A stretch of 64,000 nt of DNA from Anaspis maculata (taxonomy: Eukaryota; Arthropoda; Insecta; Coleoptera; Scraptiidae): assembly GCA_949128115.1 (NCBI GenBank), contig OX421961.1:123941050-124005049 (forward strand), read 5' to 3'. The position numbers and the translations under genes were made by a program. Positions within the stretch are counted from its first letter, which is position 1. Every line of letters begins with the position of its first letter. The notes beneath the pieces were generated by a model. The model saw only the letters and a program-made list of their open reading frames with translations. It made no database searches and was not told the origin of the DNA. Shown here piece by piece: positions 1 to 12,293 of the stretch.

Positions 1-3000
1 GAAATGGGTCCTAAATGTTGCATTCGTTCTTGCCGTAAGAAAACACAGACGGGCCAACAGAATTTTGTCTTTTGTTTGGGCTTTTTGAGAAAAAAAGCGG
101 AGAGGCGGCTGACGACGGTGCAGTATGCGCGCGCTTGCTGTAGGCTTTTCTTTCCATCTCATCGAGACAGAGCATAAGACCCTTTCACTCTACCAAATAG
201 AATAGGTGAATTTTTCATCTCATGTACAATATACAAGGTGCCGCACTGCCGCATACATATACAAAGTGTCGCATAGTTTTTTGCATTGTTTAGGACCACC
301 CTGTTCTTTATTATAACAAAAAAAAAGTTGAGAGAATCACGAATTATTGCACCTCAAAATGATTCATTTTCAAGCATGATGCATCCATTTGAAAAATCAA
401 ATACAATCATGTCCAGAATATTTTATTTCACTTCCGTATGACATAAATTGTCATAAAATAATGAGTTCTTAAAATTTTAAATGTGAAATGAGCCTTGGAG
501 TATCTTATTATATTTTCGTAATTAAAATGAAGAACTGACCCCCGGTGGCACCTTGCACCAATGAATTTGATCATGAAATAGCTAGTTGAGGATTTTCTCT
601 GGTGAATTATAGGTCAGTGCCAGTTAACTGATGATAGAAAATGGATACAAACTGTTATGGATTGAACATATTTTCATATTTTCTTGCAAAACTGCGTTTT
701 TCATTGGGCACTACGACAAAATTCACAAAAAAGCCCAATCAACTAGTTATTTCATTATTTTTTTTGGTGCAACCGGGTTTGAACTGATTGTGATGATAAA
801 TCCCAGTTAACACAGGTGTTTCCAAGAATTTGGCATGACCATGCGACTGTATTCGGCACGGGACGAAAACTTTCACAGGACATACCTATTCAGAAACTAC
901 AAAAACAATCCTTCAAACCCTTCAAGGGAAGTTTTCTCTTTCAGAAATCATTATGAAGGGGAATTTTTCCAAAGAAAGGTATCATCGCGTGAGCATTCTG
1001 TTCTTATTGAACACAGGTGAGCTTTCGAAGCGAGCTGCTGAGCCGCAATTAGCAGTTAAAAGTACTAATAAGGGGTCTTTTTGCAACGCCGCAGGTCTGT
1101 TTCACCCAGTAACGGCGTCATCCGGCAAATTATTGCGGAAATTCTCAGACGAATAGAAAAAATTGACATCAACGTCTTAACTGTCATCTGGTACAGCAAA
1201 ACTCAATTCTTAATGGGGCACTTTTTTTATCGAAGTAATCGATCGGAAACGTGTGAAATGGTCCCACGGTGATTAGAAATTGACGCACCAAGTTATATTA
1301 CCGCATTGACTGAGGAAAGATGTTGACGTTTTGGAAGCTTAAGGCTACCACGTTTTGGAATTGAGGTCTCCAATTTTCTGTTGTCTCTCTTTACTGTGAC
1401 GTCATGCGTATAAGATATGGTTAATCGAGGTCATTGGGCGCTTCCCAATAAGGCGTATGAGGACACAATTCGACACATTTGGACACAATTTGACACAGCT
1501 AGCGTTCCAATAGCAGTAATAGCACCACATGTCGACACAATCGAAACATTGGCGAGGCTGAGTTTAGAATTGAGCTGGCAAGTGCACTTTGACATTGTGT
1601 ATCCGTCTTGTCGCAGTTATTGGAAAGCGCCCTATGTTTCTTGAGATATGACATTTCGTTTCTGACAATGGGAAATTTTTCGAATCTGACAAGCGCTCTG
1701 TCGTGTATTTATTTGATTTCAGCATGGATTTCATTATTTCACTTGTTCTTACCCTCGTTCTTGCCAATAAGTGTGTTATATGTAGTGTAAAAGTGAGAAG
1801 ATACTTACAGAAATGGTTCAAGGGTGTTGTGTCGCTCTATGCGAGTCGAGAATAAGACGAATACACCCAGCATAACCATGCACCGGTTCACGAAAGACCC
1901 AAACTTGATGGAAGTGTGGCTGCACCAGCACCAGCACCAGCAGGGATCACGCTGCACCAGACACGTGCATCTTACTACGAAAAAACTCTATTACTTCGTC
2001 CATTAAAAACTCCCTTATGGGCTCTAGTGACTTTCCCCACATGATAATGGGAACAGTACAGCTATCCGATTCAAAATTCCCGCAAAAGTCAGAAACGAAA
2101 CGTCCAAACGTCATAAACGTCAAAACGTCAAAGGTGACCTCGAAAATCCATGTATTTTCTATCTCCTAAAATTGGAAAGGTCAATTGAATTTCGACAATC
2201 GAGTATGGTAGATTTTCAATTAGTATGGAAGCAGTGAATTGTGACTAAGTGCAGAGCAGCAATGAAAATTCAATCTGAACACGCTGTATCTCATCGGCTC
2301 AGGTTACAACACTGTAAAATAAGTAAATGCTAAGTAGCTTATTTCCGCTTCCAATAAAGCTCGAGTTGAATAAACGCAATGTTGGAGGATCTTTTTGTCA
2401 GTGCTAGTCAGTTCTCGATGAATAATGATTGATTATTAGCTTTTATGGCTCACCCGTGGTGGTCAAGTAGTATTTAATATGACAATCAATATTACGGCGG
2501 AAATTGCCATTAGATGCCCAGGCACTTTGAAAATAAATTAAAAAAAGCCGGTCTGTGTTAATCTCGAGTTAGCGCAACTTTGAATATTTGTTGGGCGTTG
2601 GGTGGAACCCATCAGTGTTAATTTGATAAGTGATTCCCTACAATTATTTACGTACATCTGATTTATAACTATCCATGGCTCACATTTTTCGAGTTGCGCA
2701 ATATTGGCGGAATAAATAGGTATTGAAAGATAGAAATATGAATACTTGATTGCAGAATTGTACTAATGCGACAGTTGCTATTTCAAGTTTGGGCTGCCGC
2801 GATCGAACAAAACCATTTTATAAATGAAAAGCACATGTTGTAAGTAGGTGCATAGGTACTATAAATATTACGACTCGGATTATTCTTACACTTGTACTTG
2901 TGGTGATACAACAGCCTAATCTCATTAGTCGAGTCGTGCAGAAAATACAGGTCAGCCTACCACACCCATAATCAACCAAGAGGCAGGGATTCGGACAATA

Positions 3001-3254
3001 AGTTCCTCCACAGGTTCAAGGTCACCTGCACCTCTACGGGGCGCTGCTGCCAACTTCACCTAAATCTGTCAATTAATCTGCAGGCTATATTTACCATTTA
3101 GTTGGAGCATACGTAAATCTGAGATTGGAAAATTTTATTTGAGAAACAGCACAAAAATGCAGGCAGAGTCGAGTTCTTCATATTAAAGCAAACATGGCCT
3201 GGAAATTAAATGACAAGACGTGAAGATGGCAACAGCGCTACAGGATGGTGCACT
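1..3254. other. Non-coding stretch, probably a downstream dsx intron
   Basis: AT-rich sequence with no open frame that looks like a protein family, no convincing splice-bounded exon and no clear inverted repeat. It lies beyond the splice donor of the dsx exon at 5962-6281, so it should belong to the following dsx intron on the minus strand. I looked for the C-terminal dsx dimerisation domain on the minus strand and did not find it. The short open frames near 835-1272, 1417-1644 and 1824-2006 have no recognisable content. Confidence 0.5.
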
Positions 3255-3452
3255 TAGGCATTTCCACATGACGTCACGAGCTCGTCAGTGTTGCCAAGCT
3301 AGTTGAAATTATAACCTCAAAAAAGTGTTCGGGGACAACCCGTGTTGCTATGATTGAGAAAAAAGTACTTTTTGAGATTTTGGATAACTTAGGAAGCAAG
3401 TTTGTGCATGATAATTGTTCATGAAACTCTGGCGCTTCGATCAATACTGATA

Positions 3453-4640
3453 GTTAGAGATGTGCCGCCCCAAATAGCTCAATAAACAAGAAAGTTTGTT
3501 GGAGTGCTTGAATCATTTTCGTCGAAAAAAAAAAAATCCGTGGCTTTTTCGGGAAACTAGATTCCTGGAAGAAAAGAACATCTCAGGAAGTATCTCAAAC
3601 TGCCAAGAAATGCGACTCAAAGACATCTGGAAAGGAGAAAATATGCCAGTTTATTATCCTGCCGATAAGGTAGAAAGCTGACTAAATTGTTGGAATACAG
3701 AATAAATGTGAGATGATTTTACAAATTATCCATTACTAAGTGCTCTTCTGATTTCAGAAAGTATGGCTGTGGCAAAAACTGTGACCTGTGGCGATCTCGA
3801 AATGGGAATATTCAGCGACCGAGGAATTTCTAAGTTGACCACAATTTCACCTCAAATCCTGCTTATAAGAAGAAATTTCAGGATTTATTAAGCAATGTGT
3901 CTTGACGCGATGAAGCAATCAACTGAAAATTCAAGATTGTCAAGTCAGGGGTACGACTTGGTCATCAGAAGATACTCGGTGTCGATCCCATCTGGTTCAC
4001 ATGATCACATGTGCTTATATCACAGCGAATATTACAACTACAGTGAAGTAGAAAATGGAAATTATTGTCAATTCAAACATCCAGGCTTGTGGAAGCAATG
4101 AAGAAAGCATGGCTAGAGATGTAGAGAGCTCAATGAACGTGAAAGTTGGGTTGGAGTGGTTGAATCTTTTTTTTTTTTGAGGAAAAAATGAGAAATTGAT
4201 GGTTTTCTCGAAACGCTGGGCTCGTGGAAGTACGAAGTATCACAGAATGTATCCCAAAGCGCCAAGAAATGGAAAAGAGGAGGGAGGAAGGAGGAAGGAG
4301 GAAGGAGGGAATACACTTGCAAAAATATACGGAGGTTGTACCGATAACGATTAGGATTGGGAACTAAATTGCTGTAATACAGTTATGATGTTTGCACAAA
4401 ATTATCTGTTGCTAAGCCTATCTAGTTTCAGGAAGTACCTGTGTCAAGAATTGTGGCCTTCGGCAATCTAAAAATGGGAAAATCCACGGACTGAGGAATT
4501 GCTACGTCGACCACAATTTGGAGCCTAGAATCCTCAATAGAACAATAAATATTTGTATTTTCAAGAAATGTATCTTGACACAATCAAGTTGTAGTTGAAA
4601 ATTCAATATCGTTAAATCAGGTGTAAAATTTCTGTCAAAG
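3453..4640. repeat. Diverged tandem duplication, unit about 650 bp
   Basis: Two adjacent blocks, about 3453-4105 and 4106-4640, align in the same order with many substitutions and indels. Landmarks repeated at an offset of roughly 640-670 bp are AGCTCAATRAAC, a poly-A/T run after TGAATC, GCCAAGAAATG, CTAAATTG.TG.AATACAG, TTTCAG.AAGTA, GACCACAATTT, and a tail with GAAAATTCAA. The second copy contains a GGA-rich expansion (4275-4310). The open frames at 3496-3681 and 3895-4101 are not conserved between the copies, which argues against coding. Confidence 0.55.
4275..4310 (+). repeat. GGAGGAA-type purine microsatellite
   Basis: Imperfect runs of GGAGGAA and GGAAGGA. This is an expansion inside the second copy of the local tandem duplication; the matching position in the first copy lacks it. 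Confidence 0.7.
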
Positions 4641-5248
4641 AGGGCTCCGGTGACCGAATACATCTTCGGTGGCCGAACAGCTGTTCGAGTTAAACTTCCA
4701 TGTTTTGCCTCTGTCCATATTCTTCAACCGAAGTGAAGACATTCCTGCACTTTTAAAATATAAAATATAAACTGAAACTATTGTTGGTTTCTTTAGTAAA
4801 AGCTGGGCCTCAAGTATTTGGGTGATTGGGAAGCACAAACCGAAGAGGTACATACCTAGCCCCTCACAAGTCATATCACTTCAGCAATGCTAGGAATGTA
4901 AACCCCCAACATTCAGGTGAAGTTTCGTGGCAAAGTCCAAGCCCAATTTCGTCGGAAAATATCAATTTTCACCACTACCCTGTGCAGGTAATCTAACATG
5001 TTTGGCTTGCTTTTTCACAAAAAACACACTTTTCACGAGAACTTATTTTGTAGGCGCATCAAGGACATTGATTTGAACTTGATACAGAAGTTTCAAACTC
5101 AAACTCAAAAAGGTAGCCAAGGAAAAAATGCAGATACTGGAACTCCATGAGCGCCTTGTAGTTCGGTTGTCCCCGAACATTATTTGGTTCTTTGGCGGGC
5201 AATTCTGGACAGTTGGCAACGCTGCTGTGACGTCAATGGAAATGCCTA

Positions 5249-5961
5249 CTTGATTTCCAAAACGGACCAGATAGTTTTCAATAAGGAAATAAGTCCCAAC
5301 AGGCTGGATCCGGTTTGGAATGATCTTTATAGCTCTAGCTGTGGCATACCAATTTTCTGCCGGATGGAGATGACGGCTTCATGTCGCGTCGCCATCGCCA
5401 ACAAGAAGTGCAAGAAATTGGTTTGTGTAGAATATGTAATTTCGGGTCGTCTAAGAAAAAGTAGCATCAGATCTTTTGTGGTATAGTGAATTGTGAACAT
5501 TTTGCTAAAGATCATTTCAAGCCGATTTCCAGCATGTTGGGGATAGTACTTCCTTGTTGATCTCCCTGGTTCCCGTACTATCATGATATTCGATTGTTGC
5601 AAACTCGCAAATTTCCAACTATCGACTTTTAGGCGAAGACAAAATGACAAAGAGTCTGATGATTTTCATCCTGAATTGAGTGAAGCTATATACGCCCGCT
5701 GTCGAATAATTAGGCTCGTAGTTTTCCGCGAAAAGAGAAAAACCCGCTTACAATGTATAACTGGTTGCCTAGGGGGCGACCAATTCTCTCAATAGCATAA
5801 CGCCTGCGGTCGACTTGAGGCGTTATTTAACTCTTAATTATTACTAAAACAGCATGCCTTTTACACAAAGATGTTGCTCTAATAATCAAATACTCTTATT
5901 GTACTGATGCTGGTAGGTGATTCTTAGTTAATACGGCAAAAAACTGGGTAGTGAAACTCAC
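5249..5961. other. Intronic stretch beside the dsx exon, no feature
   Basis: The open frames at 5184-5486, 5327-5650 and 5583-5795 overlap on both strands and show no family features. The splice donor of the neighbouring dsx exon (minus-strand GTGAGT) occupies 5956-5961. Confidence 0.5.
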
Positions 5962-6281
5962 CGATACTGCCGATGTTGACCGAAGCTGCGGGCATCGTGG
6001 GCACCGGAGTCATCTTCCTGACGACCGGCATGGGAGGGTTGGAGCACTGCGACGAAGCCGACGAGTCGCAATCCAGACTCCGTTCCATGGTGTGTATCGG
6101 CGAGGGGCTCTTCTGCTGCAAGGACAGCACGTGCGAATCCGAAGCCAGGGAGCTGCTGCTCCTCATCATGGCCTCGTCCTGGGCCTGGGCCCTCCGCAGG
6201 GCCGTCTGCATGGCCATCACCCTCTGGCGCTCGGACGTCAGCCGGCACTTTTCGCACTTGCACGAGCGATACTTGCAATAC
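5962..6281 (-). CDS. dsx: doublesex internal exon: C-terminal half of the DM domain and linker
   Basis: Doublesex is a DNA-binding transcription factor that drives sex-specific development in insects. This exon starts after a minus-strand TTTTCAG acceptor (AG at 6282-6283) and ends at a GTGAGT donor (5956-5961). Its first base completes a split AGG codon begun by the exon at 51775-51911. Translation then runs [39 protein letters not shown], which is the second zinc-site cysteine cluster and the recognition helix of a DM domain. In the spliced numbering, Cys48, Cys53, Cys55 and Cys58 are present. A Ser/Pro-rich linker follows ([26 protein letters not shown]). The exon is 320 bp and ends in phase 1, so at least one more exon must follow left of the window. 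The start PRTPPNCARCRNH in the partner exon and the RRAQAQDE helix fit dsx better than other Dmrt paralogues. Overlapping frames on the plus strand are shadows. Confidence 0.9.
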
Positions 6282-6979
6282 CTGAAAAGAAAGAAAATGG
6301 AAGCTTGTAGAACCACCCAAAAAAATAGCCTAAAACAAACTGAAAACAAAAAAGTTGGCACCGCACCTGAGTGTAATACGTGATCACACTTTATAAATTA
6401 TACAGGAAGGTGCTTGCTTGATAAACGCATAGGCAGGAGGCAGGTATATGGCGTTCCTAACTGGTTGCGGCGGCGTTTGTTATTTTTTCACGGTGAGCAG
6501 CAATCTGCCTCATTAATCGTTTTTAAAGTGAATTAAGTGACTCCGACGGGTTGCCAAGATCGCAAATGGCGGAATAATGGGAAGAATAATCGTTGAATGA
6601 TCCAATTTGTAGGCAAATTACTTCATTAAGATCCATTAATCATCGCACATGAATGGCATAGATGTAATCCATGCAGGTTGCTTACTTTTTTTGCTGTAAT
6701 TGTGACTCAAGTCTGCAATAACTAAGACTAAATCTGTCAAGCGAAGTGTTACACAACGGCTTACCGTACCACCATGCCACCAGACTACGTTTTGACAGGT
6801 GATGAGTATGCAGTGAAAACTAGTAATTAGTAACAGTAGCCCTGCGCTCTGCATAATCTTATGATTAAAACATGACGATCGGCACAGTCACAATTGTTGT
6901 ACAGGGTGGCCCAACGAAAATACAACGGACGTGTCTTCGGGTACTTGACCTCATTTGTTCGTATGCTGTGATGCGCTTA

Positions 6980-8433
6980 AGGTGCCCATTCACTAGGGAA
7001 CCCGGTTGGCCAACCCGGTTGGTCCGTGTTGGCTGTCAGGTTGGCGGGTTTTATTGCTTTGCCCACACACTGGCGAACCGTGTTGGCGAACTGGGTTGGC
7101 GAGCGCAGTACTTTGGATAGTTGATGAAGACGAAGTCATGAACGTGTCAAAAAGAAAATTACTGGCGCTATGTGTATGTCATACACAGCAAACCATTGAA
7201 CAAAACAAAAGTGGGTAAAAAAAAAATCGACACGCAAAATTGTATTTCTTCAAGAAACGCAACATTGGTCTAACGACTCAAAAATTAGTCGAAAAAAAGG
7301 TAATTTATCTTCAACTTTGAAGAGATATATCCGAGGATATATCCGTTAAGTAGTTACGTACATACGTCAGTTACTTTTACAGATATGGTTCCCAGAGTGA
7401 ATCTTCACCTTAATTCTTAAATCCTCTATCGACCCTTGAATTTAGGCGGTTAAATCTTTTAAACGTCCTGTATACACCTATAAATAGGTTCCAGAAATAG
7501 GTTCAAAAACGGTTTATGACCGTTAGGTACCTACTTCGGCGTCTGCCTACTTACCTACCTGCCTGCCTGTGTCCACTTACCTACTCACGTATCTACCTAC
7601 CCACCCCCCCACCAAACTACCCACCTCCACCTACGCACCTACCTACCCACCCCCCACCCAATTACCCACCTTCACCTACGCACCTACCTAATTACCTACC
7701 TACATCGACGTAAAAATGCATCTGAATACAGATTACAAATCAGGCGTAGAATCGCGAATTTTGAGGGTTTTCTCTTTTCTCATACATAGCTTTTCATCCT
7801 GAATCCACAAGACGCGAGAAACTATCAGTGTTGCAAAAAGGAAATGGTTCCTAACTCTACACCATGGATGTAGCTCAACACATTATTTCTTGATGAATTA
7901 TTGAGCCTTGCGTTTGCCCCCGCCCCTCCCCCGCATCTTGCCGCCGCCTTGATGTGTAACGCGACTGTAATGTAGCAAAAACAAAGGAAATCAAGTAGGT
8001 ACCTACCTACTGTTAATTTCTGATTTCTTGAATTGAATCAAGGTATCCTGTATCACATGTACCTATATTACACACACTGACATGAATAAAATGTCATTCC
8101 CTCGCAGATATTCTTTTTCATAACCGTATCAAAAAAACAAAGTATCTAATCTACTTCGATGATAATTGATCATTTATATCTAATTAATATCAATATTCCA
8201 TCAAATAATTCAAATACCGTGATTAGCCGTAGTAACTATCCCTGATGTTGGTTGTTATGTTGGCCAACTTACCCATTCACTGACGAACCCAACAACGAAC
8301 CCAACCGCGTTTTCAAGCTCGCTGGAAAACCGGCCAACTTGGTTGGGTTGGTGTTGGCGCCAACCACACACTAGCCAACATCCGGCGAACCCAACCGGGT
8401 TGGTCAACCGGGTTCCCCAGTGAATGGGCACCT
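6980..8433. mobile_element. Harbinger-like MITE with TTA target duplication
   Basis: The left end reads AGGTGCCCATTCACT and the right end is its reverse complement AGTGAATGGGCACCT. Both are flanked by TTA (6977-6979 and 8434-8436). Inside each end is a region rich in AACCCGGTTGG-type repeats in opposite orientation (about 7000-7110 and 8225-8410). A 3-bp TWA duplication is the hallmark of PIF/Harbinger elements; assignment to that superfamily is inference. No transposase is encoded. The element at 57002-57505 has the same terminal motif and the same TTA flanks. Confidence 0.65.
7550..7706 (+). repeat. CCTA/CCCACC-rich minisatellite
   Basis: Low-complexity pyrimidine-rich sequence of CTACCTAC and CCCACC blocks. 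It includes two copies of a unit of about 60 bp containing ACCCACCCCCC and CACCTACGCACC. It lies inside the MITE at 6980-8433. It is not the insect telomere repeat (TTAGG). Confidence 0.75.
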
Positions 8434-8931
8434 TTACGAGAGGGACATGATTATGGAGTCGCCAACCTAGACCCAGCCTCCTGGAAGCGGATGCAACCCT
8501 CCATAAACACTGAAACCGGAAACCGGCGATATCTTGAAAAACGATTGCCTTGAATCGTGGAAAACAGCTGGCGCTATGGAGATAATTGAAAAAGCTTCAA
8601 AATGATGTATCGATTGACTCAACCCCAAATTGCTACATCAAATTTTCGGGGAGCTGCCACCCCGGCTAAGGGGACAAAACTGCACTTTTTTGTTTGGTTG
8701 ACCTTGACTTCTAAGCTCTTCAGCCACTAACTGATATTTAGAAGGTACTTGAAAGGTCTCCTAGAAAATAAAATCGATTTATCCGAGCTGTCCTGAAAAA
8801 AGATATCAAGTGTCATAAAACCTTTCTGTTGTGTTTTTGTTGGGCCACCCATATGGTCTACCATAATCTTCCGGTTTAAAGAGTTAAGTAAATCCACTAT
8901 CACAAGGTGGGGCAAAAATATGTAATATTGA

Positions 8932-9636
8932 TTGGGGTACTTGCCAATGAAACAGATTTGGCTGAAAATACTTTCAATCATCAACAAGAGATATGGCAGA
9001 GAACCTTTGGGTCTGCCGAGTAGGTGTGACGGCTGCGGCGCTGCATTTGACCTGCAACACGGTCTAGTGTGTAAAAGAGGAGGCTTCGTTAAAGCAGGAC
9101 ATGATGCTCTTCGGGACGAATGTGCTAGTCTGGCAGAAATGGTGTACGGAGGTGTAATTCGAGAGCCTGTCATGAAAATGGCAGACGCTCGCACCAGTCA
9201 GCCTGCCCTTATAGGAGACTTGATGGTCAGGGGAGTTTGGGAGGCGGGAAGGGTAGCGTTTTTTGATAATCGCATCATTGATGCAGACGCTACTTCCTAC
9301 CGCCTCCGAAATCTTTCCTGGCAGGCCATCTCCAATCAACATGCCAGCCAAAAACACCTCAAGTACGACAGAGCTGCTGAAGATGTAAGAGCTTCCTTCA
9401 CTCCCCTGATATGCTCGTGCGAAGGAGCGTTGCACAAAGAATTTATAGTTTTCCTAAAAAGGCTGGCCTCGACAATGGCGGAGAAATGGGACAGGGCCTA
9501 TTCTTCAATTTTGTGCTGGGTCAAGGTGCGAATTCAATTTAGCCTAATACGGGCGATCAGCATGAGGCTACGTGGCACCAGAAAAACTATTCGTGGGGTG
9601 GGAACTGAAGACGGGGCAGGGATTTATTTAAATTAA
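8932..9636 (+). pseudogene. Retroelement C-terminus: zinc motif plus PD-(D/E)XK-like nuclease region
   Basis: An open frame of 234 codons that resembles the C-terminal part of a family found next to reverse transcriptases in insect and cnidarian genomes. Numbered from 8932, a zinc-binding pattern is visible: Cys32, Cys35, His43, Cys47 and His57 (CDGCG...H...CKRGGFVKAGH). It is followed by Asp96 in GDLMVRGVW, then FFDNR (110-114), FTPL (156-159) and a C-terminal RLRGTRK. The order Asp ... W ... FFDxR looks like a PD-(D/E)XK nuclease core. An in-frame TGA at 8929-8931 closes the frame upstream, the first ATG is at 8947, and no reverse transcriptase is readable upstream. The copy is therefore 5'-truncated but has an intact C-terminus and stop. 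The family assignment is from memory of conserved motifs, not a search. It sits in the dsx intron on the opposite strand. Confidence 0.6.
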
Positions 9637-9721
9637 GCATTTATACAATTAATTCTCATTTACTCTCATTTATACACTACTTATTCTCTGTAAATTATTT
9701 TTGTAGTTTCATAATTTGTAT

Positions 9722-9727
9722 AATAAA
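9722..9727 (+). promoter_or_regulatory. Polyadenylation signal AATAAA
   Basis: A canonical AATAAA lies 86 bp after the stop of the retroelement frame, with a second AATAAA nearby at about 9748. It is consistent with the 3' end of the retroelement transcript. There is no long poly-A tail marking an insertion edge. Confidence 0.4.
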
Positions 9728-12293
9728 ATCAGTAAATCAACAAGAGTAATAAAGAGTATTTCCTGAAAATTTCCGGGAAATTTATCAATGGGTTAAAAAG
9801 ATTTTTTTAATTTTTTATTTTTCAAAGGGTTGGTAGTAATAGTTCTTTCTATACAGATTGGGCTCTTCTGCGACGGCGTGGACTACAATTAACAAATGGA
9901 TGCATGGAATGCGTCAAAATTTGTGCTAGAGCATGTAGAAGTATAACATTTTGCTAGAAAAGTAAGCAAGAAACTAAATGATTGCTCGATTTCTCATATA
10001 TTTCGATATTAAAGTTGAAAAACGTGTGGTGAGATTCTGATCCGAGGATGGACTGTATAACTGGTTGCCTGCTCGTTGACCGTTTGCCCTCTGTTTATGT
10101 TTTAAACCCACGTCCCACGTGCCATGTGCCATGTGTTAACCTCAAATATTTGGCCGAGAGAAGTCATCACATCAGAGAAAAGTGTCCGTCGATTTGAGGT
10201 AAACAATAGACTTTATGCTTCAATTTTTACATGGTTTATTCGTTTGTGGCACGTGTGTCAGTACTAGTACTGTCAGTTCGGAATGTTCGGATGTAACATT
10301 GGTTGCCTAACCTGATGATAAAATAATACGAAAAGGCCTGATCGCTCACTGAACCTTCTCGTATCCCTCTAGCATCCCGCTATCAGCCGCGCTTTGATGT
10401 CCGTCTGTCTTGTAGTTAAACTCCTCCTACACGTTGGGAGCGCGATCGGTTTTTTATTTTGCAAATTTCTTGCGGATGGGAATAGGCACAAAAAAAATTG
10501 TTTGGCCGCCTAAGGAAATTTATGAACCGTTACAGATCCAGCCAATGAAATTTGGAGAAAGAAATTAAGCAATTCACAGTTGAAAAACAATTTGGATTCC
10601 CTCATTCTTTATTGCCATGAATGGTACATTTTTCATGTCGGTTAATGTTCAACGAGTACGTATTAAAAACTGCGGTGTGAGCTTTACAATCGAGGTAAGT
10701 CACGAACAATTACGGATACATCATTTTCATGCATACATCCAGCAAACGAGAGGTGCAAGAAGAAATGGGGAAAATTTTTGCAGAAGAATTATTTTGAAGG
10801 CTTTATTCTCAAGGAAGATATCATCATTTTTGTGCGGTGAATCTATACGGACAGGGAGCCCCGACCGGCCAACAATGACGCTTCGTTATAGGTACAAACA
10901 CCCAGTACTCACTTGCTGTGTCCATTAAACTCTAGCAGAGTGCATTATTTGTTTTAAACCTAAATTTCAGGAAGTTTTCTCATATCAATACTAATATGTG
11001 TTTGGGTGCGAAAGCTCGTACAAAAGCTTTTCCTTGCTTGATGTACAAAGAACGATATTCAAAACATCATTTGCGGATGTACGAAAACAAAAGGCACGCA
11101 TGCACAGAATGTTCGTACATGATCATGCGCAAGGATTACTTGAAACGACACTACTCCCGGACGATCAACGATTTGGACAAGTTCGATATAATATGGTGAC
11201 AGACGGCTTCAGTTAGTTTCGGTGTCACAACTCTCTAGTGTTTTCCACGCAGACAAACGCACATGATATGTTGAATTGTTATTCCATCAACATCAACGAT
11301 ACTGGTGGTGCCTGCCACTGCTTACTCTCCAACTAATTGTTAAGCACACTTGCACATCTCTATTCCCCGAAAATTCCGCAAGGGTTCAAATTTGGCGCCA
11401 TAGGCGTGGTAATGTAACTAGCACCCTGGCGGCTGTTTCTGTTTACATTAGCTCTACCCTGTCTGTCCTTTATTCTTCAAGCCGATCTAGTGTTGAGTGG
11501 ACTCATTCCACAAAATCCGCTGTAATTTCAACCATCTTCCAGTTTTGGGAGATTTGAATTACAGTACAACATGAGGGGAAAGGTAAGCTATCCGTTTTTC
11601 TTGAAATTATCGGAAAAAAATGAATAATTTTGGTTTTTCAACGTAAAAATGTGAATCACGTGGTGCTGTGCATCGGCTTGTATTTTGTTGTTTACTACAA
11701 TGGTGCTTCCCATTGATTGCGCAGTCACAGCAGAAAGTTTCCAATCGCGTATTTTATTAAACCCACGTGTTGTTGTTCATCCACTTCATAAAATTCTCAT
11801 TTATTTGAAAAAAAATGCGATTTTCTCCGTTTCTACCATTCGAACGTGTGTAATATGTGACTATGTAGTAACTAAGTAACATGTAGTACGTGTGTTGTAG
11901 AATATAGCGTGTTAGGTACCAAGTACTTGTTACAAACTTCTCATCGAAGATGAAGTCAAAAAATAAAAAAGTCATGGTTCTGAATGCTTTCTCAAGAATA
12001 AGGGGGATGAACTTTTCAAAATGATTTTTTCAACTGTGGTTTTTGAACCGTTCAACCGATTTTGATCAAATTTGGAACAAAGTCTACTGAAAGAAGTCCC
12101 TACCGAACAATAATAATGTGTCTTGTTAAAAAAAATTGAAGTTACCATATTTTTCTTAATATTTGATGAAAAATCATTTACCAAAGTTTGTATCAATTAT
12201 TATTACCTAACATCATTATGTTACATGATTTATGTACCAGATATTTGGATTGTTGATCTACTTATTTATTTATTACTTTTTACTGACGATGTA
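9728..12293. other. Intronic stretch, little recognisable
   Basis: Mostly unassigned. The frame at 10996-11199 contains CTECSYMIMRKDYLKRH, which looks like half of a C2H2 zinc finger, but the second histidine is missing and no further fingers follow, so it is at most a remnant. The frames at 10617-10928 and 11276-11557 show nothing recognisable. Confidence 0.4.

Larger units (their letters stand above)
3255..5248. mobile_element. TIR-bounded non-autonomous element, about 2 kb
   Basis: The sequence at about 3255-3345 returns as a reverse complement at about 5160-5248. Shared blocks, in order, are TAGGCATTTCC, TGACGTCAC, GTTGCCAA and GTTCGGGGACAACC, so the terminal inverted repeats are about 90 bp and diverged. 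No transposase frame is visible inside. The interior holds a diverged direct duplication (3453-4640). No clean target-site duplication could be read, so the exact ends are uncertain by a few bases and the superfamily is unknown. Confidence 0.5.
6901..8850. mobile_element. Older TE with CAGGGTGGCCCAAC ends, hosting a nested MITE
   Basis: The terminus at 6901-6930 (ACAGGGTGGCCCAACGAAAA) reappears as a reverse complement at 8825-8850 (TTTTGTTGGGCCACCC). It appears again in the 8825 orientation at 15077-15106 (TTTTCGTTGGGCCAGCCTG). Similar subterminal sequence (AAAGTCGAT..., AAAAAAGAT...) precedes the copies at 8825 and 15077, so this is a dispersed family. The Harbinger-like MITE at 6980-8433 lies between the first two ends, so it is probably the younger insertion. 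Pairing of the two ends into one element is inferred. Confidence 0.4.

Noticed and set aside
1..5955. dsx dimerisation (OD2) or sex-specific exon downstream of the DM exon
   Set aside because: I scanned the minus strand for the conserved dimerisation-domain motif and saw none; the exon probably lies outside the window.
5951..6383. Plus-strand frames of 119 and 136 codons opposite the dsx exon
   Set aside because: Shadows of the GC-rich dsx coding exon on the minus strand; no family features.
7550..7706. Interstitial telomere repeat
   Set aside because: The repeat is CCTAC/CCCACC based, not TTAGG or CCTAA in register, and lies inside a MITE.
10996..11199. C2H2 zinc-finger gene
   Set aside because: Only one half-finger pattern (CTEC...LKRH) without the second histidine or neighbouring fingers.
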